Assembly: GCA_030765525.1 (NCBI GenBank)
Contig: JAVCCK010000022.1
Span: forward strand, 4,768 to 68,767
DNA length: 64,000 nucleotides
Direction: 5' to 3'
Source of the DNA: Candidatus Lernaella stagnicola
GTDB taxonomy: Bacteria; Lernaellota; Lernaellaia; Lernaellales; Lernaellaceae
The notes under the pieces were generated by a model. The model had not been told where the DNA came from, searched no databases, and saw only the letters and a list, made by a program, of their open reading frames with translations. Of this stretch, positions 18,090-25,290 are shown one piece after another; the stretch's first letter is position 1, and every line of letters begins with the position of its first letter. Made by a program: the position numbers and the translations under genes.

Positions 18090-19103
18090 TCAGCAAATCC
18101 TCGGCAAACCGGCCTCGAGCGGCATCTCCACGACCCGCCGCGTGCCAATACTCGTTTCCATCACAACACGACCGCGCCGCTTCGCGGCTTCCACGCGGCC
18201 GATCACCGCGGCTTCGGCGCCGGTCGGATGCCGCCGCAGCACTTCCAACGTCTGATCCACGGCTTCGGGCGCCACAAAGAGCAAGGCCTTGCCTTCGTTC
18301 GCCAGCGGCAGTGGGTCTAGGCCCAGGGTTTCGATAAACGCCGCAACCGCGGGCCGCACGGGTAGTTTTTCTTCCTCCAGCACGAATTGCAGACCGGTGT
18401 CTTGCGCGAATTCGTTGAGCGTGGCCGACACGCCGCCCCGGGTGGGATCGCGCAAAGCGTGCAAGTGCTCGCCGGCGATTTCCGCGGCCTGGGCGACCAA
18501 CTCGTGCAGCGGCGCGCAATCACTGATGAGCTGACCGGCAAAGCCGAGATTCTCCCGCACGTTGAGAATGGCCGCGCCGTGGTCACCAATCGTCCCGCTG
18601 ATGAGTATGGCGTCACCCTCGCGAATGAATTCGGGGCCGACGGGGCCGAAGGTACGCGGGCCGAAACCCGTCGTATTGATGAACAGACCGTCCACCGCGC
18701 CTTTTTCGATCACCTTCGTATCGCCGGTCACGACTTGCACGCCGCATTCGCGGCAGACGCGCCCGATCGATTCCATGACACGCCGCAATTCATCCAGCGG
18801 CAGGCCTTCTTCGATGATCAAACCAAGCGACAGATAGCGCGGCGTCGCGCCCATCATGGCAACGTCGTTGATCGTCCCGACGACGGCCAGCTTGCCGATA
18901 TCCCCACCGGGAAAAAAACGCGGCGTGATCGTAAAGCTGTCCGTGGACACCACCACGGGCGGCGTGAGGTCCGTCAACACCGCCGCATCGAGCGTGACGG
19001 CGTGCCCCGGCTTACCGGTCAGCGCCGGGATAATCAATTCGTCGAGAAGATCTTGGGTCAACTTGCCGCCGAAGCCATGAGCCAGGCGGACGGTGTCAGT
19101 CAT
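18090..19103 (-). CDS. hypE: Carbamoyl dehydratase HypE
   Basis: A 337-residue PurM-like ATPase ending in PRIC, whose C-terminal Cys accepts the carbamoyl group and is dehydrated to thiocyanate for the active-site CN ligands. Typical blocks: AHGFGGKLTQDLL, DSFTITPRFFPGGDIGKLAVVGTINDVAMMGA, GDTKVIEKG, ISGTIGDHGAAIL, DPTRGGVSATLNE. Its start overlaps the hypD stop by eight bases. Confidence 0.95.
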   Translation of the reverse strand: MTDTVRLAHGFGGKLTQDLLDELIIPALTGKPGHAVTLDAAVLTDLTPPVVVSTDSFTITPRFFPGGDIGKLAVVGTINDVAMMGATPRYLSLGLIIEEGLPLDELRRVMESIGRVCRECGVQVVTGDTKVIEKGAVDGLFINTTGFGPRTFGPVGPEFIREGDAILISGTIGDHGAAILNVRENLGFAGQLISDCAPLHELVAQAAEIAGEHLHALRDPTRGGVSATLNEFAQDTGLQFVLEEEKLPVRPAVAAFIETLGLDPLPLANEGKALLFVAPEAVDQTLEVLRRHPTGAEAAVIGRVEAAKRRGRVVMETSIGTRRVVEMPLEAGLPRIC

Positions 19104-20193
19104 CAGGTTCCTCCGGATACAAGTAATGAGCGCGGCACGTCCCCTCGCCGCCGACCATACACGGCCCCTTCGGGTGGTCCGGCGCGCACTCGCCGCCGAA
19201 CAGCGCGCAGTCTTCCGGCATGCGTCGGCCGACCATGATCAAATGGCATTGGCAGCCGGGCATCACGTCCTCGACGTCTGTCGCTTCGGCAACGCCGGTG
19301 GCCCCCAGGGCGTCGTACCGTTCGTAGGCCTCGCGCAAGTGCAAACCGGTGCCGGGCAATTCGCCGATACCGCGCCACGCGGCCGTTCCGATTTTGAAAA
19401 CTTCAAAGAGCACTTCCTGCGCCCGCTGGTTTCCTTCCCGTCGCACCGCGCGGGCGTAGCAATTGGCGACGGTCAAGCGACCGCTTTTGACCTGCCGCAC
19501 AATCGACAACATGGCTGCGAGAATTTCCGCCGGCTCGAAACCGGCGACGGCGGCGGCGCGGGAATATTTCTCGGGCAAAAATTGATAGGCGACCTGGCCT
19601 GTGATGACCGCCGCGTGGCCCGGCAGCAAGTAGCCGGCAATCACGCCGTCGTCGTTTTGCGCCAACGCTTCCACTGCGGCGGGCACCCAACGATGGCACG
19701 TATAGATGAAGAAATTCGCGGGCAATTCGCCCCGCAGCAACACTGCCACGGGCGCGGCGGTGGTCTCGAAACCAATGCTGAAAAAAATTACGCGCCGGCT
19801 GGGGTTTTCGCGGGCCAGCCTCACCGGTTCGCGCAAGTCGTAAACCACGCGCACATCCGCGCCCTCGCCCCTCGCATCAAACAGCGACCCCGTGCGAATC
19901 GGCGTGCGGACGATATCTCCGTAGGCGCACACGATAGGGCGTTCCGGCAGGCGGGCCAGTTCGATCGCCGTGGCAATCGCGGACGCCGGGGTGATGCACA
20001 CGGGGCACCCGGGGCCGGCCACCAAGCGCACGTGTTCCGGCAGCAATTGGCGCAGCGCGTGCCGACGGATTTCGTGCTCGTGGGTACCGCAAACATGCAT
20101 GATCGACATTGGGGGCAGCCCGGCCGCCTCCCCGCGTAACGCTTCGGTCAAGTCGCGGATCGTCTGCTTGTCGCGATAGGGATTAGCGCTCAT
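19096..20193 (-). CDS. hypD: Hydrogenase maturation protein HypD
   Basis: A 365-residue iron-sulfur protein that with HypC assembles the Fe(CN)2CO unit. Motifs: MHVCGTHEHEIRRHALRQLLP, GPGCPVC, FFSIGFETTAA, and the C-terminal Cys-rich region with MPGCQCHLIM, CALFGGEC and GPCMVG. The start lies inside the last 11 bases of hypC, as often seen for hypCD. Confidence 0.95.
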   Translation of the reverse strand: MSANPYRDKQTIRDLTEALRGEAAGLPPMSIMHVCGTHEHEIRRHALRQLLPEHVRLVAGPGCPVCITPASAIATAIELARLPERPIVCAYGDIVRTPIRTGSLFDARGEGADVRVVYDLREPVRLARENPSRRVIFFSIGFETTAAPVAVLLRGELPANFFIYTCHRWVPAAVEALAQNDDGVIAGYLLPGHAAVITGQVAYQFLPEKYSRAAAVAGFEPAEILAAMLSIVRQVKSGRLTVANCYARAVRREGNQRAQEVLFEVFKIGTAAWRGIGELPGTGLHLREAYERYDALGATGVAEATDVEDVMPGCQCHLIMVGRRMPEDCALFGGECAPDHPKGPCMVGGEGTCRAHYLYPEEPDD

Positions 20194-20446
20194 CGAGTCG
20201 CGGATCCTCGGGGGACAGCGCATCGCCGGTATGCACGAATTCATCGTAAGCGGCCAGAATGTCGCGGGCGTCCTGCTCGAGCAACACGTCAATGGCCACA
20301 CCGGCGTGAACGAGGACGTAATCGCCGATTTTCACTTCCGGGACCAGATCGAGCCCGACGTTGAGATTCGTGCCGCCGGCGTCCACGCTGCCGGTATGGG
20401 AAGCCTCATCGATGCTGATTATTTTCATAGGCTTGGCGAGGCACAT
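20183..20446 (-). CDS. hypC: Hydrogenase maturation chaperone HypC
   Basis: An 87-residue chaperone starting MCLAKPMKI; Cys2 is the conserved iron-binding residue exposed after Met removal. It carries Fe(CN)2CO between HypD and the large-subunit precursor. GGAGGAAAAC precedes the ATG. It overlaps hypD by 11 bases and lies 22 bases after the truncated hypF. Confidence 0.92.
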   Translation of the reverse strand: MCLAKPMKIISIDEASHTGSVDAGGTNLNVGLDLVPEVKIGDYVLVHAGVAIDVLLEQDARDILAAYDEFVHTGDALSPEDPRLDER

Positions 20447-20468
20447 GTTTTCCTCCAGGGGATTAACT

Positions 20469-21578
20469 CTACGTTTCCGTACCGGCCAGAACAAGACCGA
20501 CTTGCCCCAACGCGATGGCGGTGTCGCCCGGCATGAGCTGAATCGGTTTCGTGTAGGCAAGGCCGTGCGCGCCGACGCGTTCGGCCAACAGACCATCGAG
20601 CAGCCGGTTGAAAAACACGCCGCCGGAGACCAGCACGTGCTTCGCGCCGGTTTCGTCGGCCAGCCGTTTCGCGGTTTCGGCGGCCGCTGCGGCGCACGCG
20701 ACGTGAAACGCATAGGCCAGCCGCGGAGCATCACCCGCCGGCCGCGACGCAATATCCACAAACGCCGGGAAGTCCACAACCCGCGGCTCTTCCTCGCTGA
20801 TCGCATACGGCCAGTCGCCGGATTGCACGTCGTAAGCGTTCGCCTCGGCCAATTGCTGAAGTTCGATCGCGCCCTGAGCCTCGAATTCGACTTCCGTTCG
20901 CACACCGAGTAACGCGGCCACGGCATCGAACCAACGCCCGACGGAGGTGGAGCGGCCGACCGCCAACTTTCTGGCGAGCCCGGTTTTGAACAATTCCACA
21001 TCGCGAAGCTGAACGCCGCGGGATTCCAGCCAGGCGTTTATCGTCTCGTCATCAGCGCCGCGTTCGATAAGCGTCGCCAATGCTATCCGCCACGGTGCGC
21101 GCACGGCAACGTCGCCCCCCGGCAGAGGCAGCGGCGCCATGTGCGCCCGGCGCGCCAAGCCCGAAGCGACGGATCCGGAGAAGAATTCGCCGCCCCACGC
21201 CACGGCGTCGTCGCCATAACCGGTGCCGTCGAAGGCAAGTCCCACAATGGGCTCGTGAAATAAGCCGTGTTCCATTGCAACCGCCGCCACGTGAGCGCGG
21301 TGGTGTTGCACTTTGACCAAGCCGAGTCCGCGTTCGGCGGCGAGCCGCTCGGCAAGCGTCGTGGAAAAATAACCGGGATGCTTATCGCAAACCACGAGTT
21401 CCGGTTCGTAGCGGTCGACCAAGTCCTCGAGTGCGTCTTGGTTGTCGGGCGACGCCAGGTCGCCAATTTCCGGCAGGACCTCGGCGGTGTCGCCTGCCGC
21501 GTATACCGGTTGGCACTTTAAATCGCCTCCCAGGGCGATGACCGGTTTCGACAATTTTTCGGGCAAGCCTATTTTCAT
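20469..21578 (-). CDS. hypF: Truncated HypF: carbamoyltransferase (Kae1-like) domain only
   Basis: This 369-residue protein matches only the C-terminal half of HypF: ALGGDLKCQ, KVQHHRAHVAAVAMEHG, GLAFDGTGYGDDAVAWGGEFF, and SGGVFFNRLLDGLL. A complete HypF is about 750 residues and starts with an acylphosphatase domain, two zinc fingers and a YrdC-like domain, which make carbamoyl-adenylate; none is present here or elsewhere in the window. The start ATG at 21578 is followed at once by the conserved domain, and the upstream 70 bases contain a terminator-like hairpin, so the short form looks genuine rather than a frameshift. It would need a separate partner to activate carbamoyl phosphate. Confidence 0.85.
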   Translation of the reverse strand: MKIGLPEKLSKPVIALGGDLKCQPVYAAGDTAEVLPEIGDLASPDNQDALEDLVDRYEPELVVCDKHPGYFSTTLAERLAAERGLGLVKVQHHRAHVAAVAMEHGLFHEPIVGLAFDGTGYGDDAVAWGGEFFSGSVASGLARRAHMAPLPLPGGDVAVRAPWRIALATLIERGADDETINAWLESRGVQLRDVELFKTGLARKLAVGRSTSVGRWFDAVAALLGVRTEVEFEAQGAIELQQLAEANAYDVQSGDWPYAISEEEPRVVDFPAFVDIASRPAGDAPRLAYAFHVACAAAAAETAKRLADETGAKHVLVSGGVFFNRLLDGLLAERVGAHGLAYTKPIQLMPGDTAIALGQVGLVLAGTET

Positions 21579-21585
21579 GGGGCGT

Positions 21586-21618
21586 AAAAGAAGGAACGCG
21601 GACCCTGACCGGGCCCGC
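21586..21618 (-). terminator. Intra-cluster terminator or attenuator before hypF
   Basis: On the minus strand GCGGGCCC pairs with GGGTCCGC (plus-strand 21611-21618 and 21598-21605) around a five-base loop, followed by a pyrimidine-rich TTCCTTCTTTT. It lies between the receiver gene and the truncated hypF, and could lower hyp expression relative to hox. Confidence 0.6.
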
Positions 21619-21648
21619 CGTCCTTCGGTCCTTTTCTATGTCGTCGAG

Positions 21649-22023
21649 CTACTTCAGTTTCGACTTGAGAGTCGCCAACAGCGTATTGGGGTCGACAGGT
21701 TTCTGGAAGATCCCCGTAAGTCCCAAATCGGTATAAGCGACGTTTTGCGCCAGCGAATCGCCGACCGAGCTGAGCATGTAGATCGGCACTTCCGAATGCA
21801 TGACTTTCAATTCCTTGACGAAGTTCTTGCCGGCGTCGACTTCTTCCATCATCAAGTCGACGATGACGAAATCGGGCGCTTCGGATTTAAACACTTTCAG
21901 GCCTTCTTCGGCACTCTGCGCCTCGGCCACAACATACCCGGCGTTTTCAATCACCGTGCGCAAAACCATAAGCACATCGGGATCGTCGTCAATGCACAGG
22001 ATCACGTATTTACCGTCTTTCAT
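21649..22023 (-). CDS. Single-domain CheY-like response regulator
   Basis: A 124-residue receiver domain: acidic pair in LCIDDDPD, phosphoacceptor D56 in VIVDLMME, switch Ser in LSSVGDS and the conserved Lys in FQKP. There is no output domain. ATG 22023 is preferred to the upstream GTG because GGTGAGG sits six bases before it. It is embedded between the hydrogenase endopeptidase and hypF, so it may link a histidine kinase to hydrogenase assembly or activity; no partner kinase is adjacent. Confidence 0.88.
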   Translation of the reverse strand: MKDGKYVILCIDDDPDVLMVLRTVIENAGYVVAEAQSAEEGLKVFKSEAPDFVIVDLMMEEVDAGKNFVKELKVMHSEVPIYMLSSVGDSLAQNVAYTDLGLTGIFQKPVDPNTLLATLKSKLK

Positions 22024-22031
22024 CGCAAACC

Positions 22032-22535
22032 TCACCCATGTTTGGTGTTGCCGTCTGTTTCCTCTCCGACCTGGGCGTCCAGTTGTCCGCTAACCAGAAC
22101 GGGAACTAAAAACTCGATTGCCGCCCGCAGATTCGCCGCAGCCTGGTCGGTCATTTGCTCGGTGAACATCGCAAACGAATAGCCGCGAATACCCAGCATG
22201 TATCCCGGCGTTTGCGAGTCAAAGAGCGAACGGGCCAAGCCGAGCAAACTGTCGGGCGTGACGCTATGCGTGGAAAAGCTGAGGTCTTCTTTCGGTTGTA
22301 TGCGCCGAAAGCAATACGGCTCCGGCCCTTCCACCGCCGCGTCGGCGAAAATCACCGCGTCCGCGTGCGTCAACGCCTCGGCGTCTTCGACGCTAAGCTG
22401 GTAGTTCGACTCCACGGTGACGCCCGGCAGTGCGCGCTTCTCGATATCCGCCGCTAAAGCGGGACCCAGCCCGTCGTCCTCACGGACCGGGTTCCCGTAG
22501 CCTATCAGCAAAATCTTCTTGGCTGCGCCGGTCAC
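22032..22535 (-). CDS. Hydrogenase maturation endopeptidase (HoxW-type)
   Basis: A 167-residue nickel-dependent protease of the HyaD/HoxW family: LLIGYGNPVREDDGLGPALA holds the first metal-ligand acid, FADAAVEGPEP the second, and the family His lies in STHSVTP. It removes the HoxH C-terminal tail after metal insertion. It starts with GTG overlapping the hoxH stop in GTGA, indicating coupling to its substrate. Confidence 0.9.
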   Translation of the reverse strand: MTGAAKKILLIGYGNPVREDDGLGPALAADIEKRALPGVTVESNYQLSVEDAEALTHADAVIFADAAVEGPEPYCFRRIQPKEDLSFSTHSVTPDSLLGLARSLFDSQTPGYMLGIRGYSFAMFTEQMTDQAAANLRAAIEFLVPVLVSGQLDAQVGEETDGNTKHG

Positions 22536-23974
22536 TCTTTGAACTTGTGATCGACGAGATTCCCGTCGACGTCAAACATTTTGACTTCCAGCGGCATCTG
22601 GCCCATCGCGTGCGTTGCGCAAGACAAGCACGGGTCGTAGGCGCGAATCGCGACCTCGACACTGTTGAGCATGCCTTCGGTGATCTCCGGCACGCCGTCG
22701 ATGTGGTCCGCGACAACCTTCTGCACAGCGCGGTTCATCGGCTCGTTGTTGTTCGTCGTCGAGACGATGAGATTGGCCATCACTACTTGGTCGTCTTCGT
22801 TGACCTTGTAGTGGTGGAAGAGCGTGCCGCGCGGCGCCTCGAGCAGGCCGACGGCTTCCGAACGCCGCTCACCCTTGACGACCAGGTCGGTGCCCTGCAG
22901 ATCCTCGTCATGCAACAGCTCCTTGATCATCTCGATGGAGTGCAGCAACTCGATCATCCGCGCCCAGTGATAGGCCATCGTCACGTTGCAGGTCCGGCCC
23001 AACGCGGCCACGTATTCCTGACGTGCCGCTTCCGCTTCGGGCGTGTCGATGAACGTCGCCGTGTTCAAGCGCGCCAACGGCCCGACGCGGTACCAACCGT
23101 CTTCGGGGCCGATGCTCTTGATGAACGGGAACTTCATGTACGACCACGACTTCACTTCCTCGGCGATGTAGTCGAGGTAGCCCTGGTAATCCACGTCGTC
23201 GATGATCGTCTTGCCGTCTTTGTCGACCGCGCGAAGCACGCCGTGGTACAGGTCCATGGCTCCGTCTTCGCGCACCAAAGACATGTGGCTGGAATCGAAG
23301 CTGCCGAAGGGCGCCAGCTCGGCGATGCGATCTAACGTAATGTCCTTGGCGATCTTCACCGAGGCCCGCGACCATTCGATCATCTGATCGAGGTCGGCGA
23401 GCAACTCGTCGCGCTCTTGGATCGACAGATTCTTGTTAATCCCGCCCGGAATGGCGCCGGTACCGTGGATTTTCTTGCCGGCCGTGCGCAGGATAACTTC
23501 CTGGCCGTATTTTCGCATCATGACCGCCTGCACCGCGAGATCCGGGTGCTTGGCGATGATGCCGATGACGTTGCGGATCGCGGGGTCGGCATCGAAGCCG
23601 AAGAGCAGATCCGGCGAAGCCAGGTGGAAAAAGTGTAGCGCGTGCGACTGGAACATCTGGCCGTAATGCATCAAGCGACGCATTTTCTCGGCCGTCGGGG
23701 TCAGTTTCTCGCCGCCGACGATGATGTCCATCGCCTTGGCCGCCGCCAAGTGGTGGCTGACCGGGCAGATGCCGCAAAGACGCTGCACCAGCACGGGCAC
23801 TTCCCAGTAGGGGCGACCCTGAACAAAGCGTTCGAAGCCGCGGAACTCGACGATGTGGAGGCGGGCCTGTTTGACCTTGTTATTCTCATCGAGATAGATC
23901 GAAACCTTGCCGTGGCCTTCCACGCGAGTTACCGGCTCGATAATCACGCGTTTGGTTCCCTTGGTTACTTCCAT
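22532..23974 (-). CDS. hoxH: NAD-linked [NiFe]-hydrogenase large subunit HoxH
   Basis: A 480-residue large subunit with RVEGHGKVSIYL at the N-terminus, the first Cys pair in RLCGICPVSHH and the second in DPCLSCATH. The Ni-Fe site is thus complete. After the His remain about 24 residues (AMGQMPLEV...FKE), the extension cut by the adjacent endopeptidase. The DPCLSCATHAxGQMPL form is that of group 3d (bidirectional Hox) enzymes. It reversibly oxidises H2 and passes electrons through HoxY, HoxU and HoxF to NAD. Confidence 0.97.
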   Translation of the reverse strand: MEVTKGTKRVIIEPVTRVEGHGKVSIYLDENNKVKQARLHIVEFRGFERFVQGRPYWEVPVLVQRLCGICPVSHHLAAAKAMDIIVGGEKLTPTAEKMRRLMHYGQMFQSHALHFFHLASPDLLFGFDADPAIRNVIGIIAKHPDLAVQAVMMRKYGQEVILRTAGKKIHGTGAIPGGINKNLSIQERDELLADLDQMIEWSRASVKIAKDITLDRIAELAPFGSFDSSHMSLVREDGAMDLYHGVLRAVDKDGKTIIDDVDYQGYLDYIAEEVKSWSYMKFPFIKSIGPEDGWYRVGPLARLNTATFIDTPEAEAARQEYVAALGRTCNVTMAYHWARMIELLHSIEMIKELLHDEDLQGTDLVVKGERRSEAVGLLEAPRGTLFHHYKVNEDDQVVMANLIVSTTNNNEPMNRAVQKVVADHIDGVPEITEGMLNSVEVAIRAYDPCLSCATHAMGQMPLEVKMFDVDGNLVDHKFKE

Positions 23975-23996
23975 GATTTTACCGATCCTTTCTCGA

Positions 23997-24542
23997 TCAG
24001 TCGTACTTGATCAAGCCGTATGCGAGGTCGAGCGGTTTGCCCTCGAGGAGGGCAACCAAGGCCTGCCAGATGGTGTCGGCCGGGGGCGGACAACCGGGCA
24101 GGTGGTAGTCGATTTTCACGACCTCGTGACACGGATAGACTTTGTCGAGCAACAGCGGGATTTCCACGTCGTTGGGGATGATCCCGTCGGGGTTGTAGAC
24201 CGAGGGCCCACTCAAGTACGCCTCATCGAGGCATTCCCTGAGCGGCACCATATTCCTCATCGCCGGCAGGCCACCCGAGATGGCGCAGTCGCCGAGCGAA
24301 ATCAGAATGTCGCAGTTTTTGCGGAAGTCCATCAGGACCCGCGCGTTCTCTTCGTTGGCTACGCCGCCCTCAATCAGGCCGACCAGGCAACGACCGGTGA
24401 ATTCCTTGATATCGTCAATCGGCGATTTGTCGAAATCGACGAGCTCGACGAGTTTGAGGATCCGATCGTCGATGTCCAGGATCGACATGTGACAGCCAAA
24501 GCAGCCGGCCAACGATGCCGTGGCAACTTTCGGTTTTTCCAT
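23997..24542 (-). CDS. hoxY: NAD-linked hydrogenase small subunit HoxY
   Basis: A 181-residue small subunit holding the proximal [4Fe-4S] cluster: CFGCHMSILDID, LGDCAISGG and LPGCPPPADTIW supply the ligands. No signal peptide, so the enzyme is cytoplasmic. ATG 24542 is chosen over GTG 24548 because GAGGAG lies five bases before it. It lies between hoxU and hoxH in the usual FUYH order. Confidence 0.95.
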   Translation of the reverse strand: MEKPKVATASLAGCFGCHMSILDIDDRILKLVELVDFDKSPIDDIKEFTGRCLVGLIEGGVANEENARVLMDFRKNCDILISLGDCAISGGLPAMRNMVPLRECLDEAYLSGPSVYNPDGIIPNDVEIPLLLDKVYPCHEVVKIDYHLPGCPPPADTIWQALVALLEGKPLDLAYGLIKYD

Positions 24543-24554
24543 GATCACTCCTCA

Positions 24555-25280
24555 TCAACTGTCGGCATCGGCCGACTGGCGTTTTACTTCTACGTCGTTC
24601 CCGATCGGCTTGGCGTCATAAAGGCGCTGCCCCACGGGGACCGTGTAACCGACGCGCTTGTGCAACAAGGCGCCGACCGGACATACGTCGATGGCCTTGT
24701 CGGTGCCGGCGGCGTCAGTCTTAACCAGATCCGCTTCGGCGTTGACGGCCACCTTTTTATGGTGCCCGCGGCCGATGAACTCGAACACGTTCTTACCGTC
24801 CAGTTCTTGCGACGCGCGGACGCAGCGACCGCACAGGATGCAACGATTGCGATCGATGAAGATATCCGGGTGCGTGGCGTCCAATTCGCGTTGCGGAAAC
24901 ATGAAGGGGAACTGCGGCGCGGTGATGCCAAAGCGATAGGCCAACGCCTGCAATTCGCAGTTACCGCTTTTCTCGCAGAACATGCAGAAGTGATTGCCTT
25001 CCACGAACAGCATATCGATGATCGCGCGGCGGATGTTCAGCACTTCCTCGGTATCGTTTTCGACAATCATGCCCGGGGCCGCAGGCTGGGTGCACGCGGC
25101 CATGGCCTTGCCGTTCACCTTCACCGAACAAACCCGGCAACTGCCGTGTACCTTCAAATCCGGGTGGTAACAAAGGCGGGGGATATATACGCCGGCCGCC
25201 TCGGCGGCTTCCAAGATCGTCTGTCCGGCTTTCGCCGTGATCTCGACGCCGTCAATGGTAATCGTAAAGGTTCCGCTCAT
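24555..25280 (-). CDS. hoxU: Diaphorase subunit HoxU
   Basis: A 241-residue NuoG-like ferredoxin subunit. An N-terminal 2Fe-2S domain has CYHPDLKVHGSCRVCSV and a downstream AACTQP Cys; HFCMFCEKSGNCELQ is the His-ligated 4Fe-4S site; CILCGRCVRASQ plus a later CPVGAL gives a further 4Fe-4S cluster. It relays electrons between HoxY and HoxF. Ten bases separate it from hoxF. Confidence 0.95.
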   Translation of the reverse strand: MSGTFTITIDGVEITAKAGQTILEAAEAAGVYIPRLCYHPDLKVHGSCRVCSVKVNGKAMAACTQPAAPGMIVENDTEEVLNIRRAIIDMLFVEGNHFCMFCEKSGNCELQALAYRFGITAPQFPFMFPQRELDATHPDIFIDRNRCILCGRCVRASQELDGKNVFEFIGRGHHKKVAVNAEADLVKTDAAGTDKAIDVCPVGALLHKRVGYTVPVGQRLYDAKPIGNDVEVKRQSADADS

Positions 25281-25290
25281 CGTCTTCCCC

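Noticed and set aside
20469-21578. TsaD/Kae1 (tRNA t6A) assignment
   Set aside because: Position before hypC and HypF-specific HHRAHVAAV and GTGYGDDAVAWGGE blocks favour the HypF C-terminal domain.
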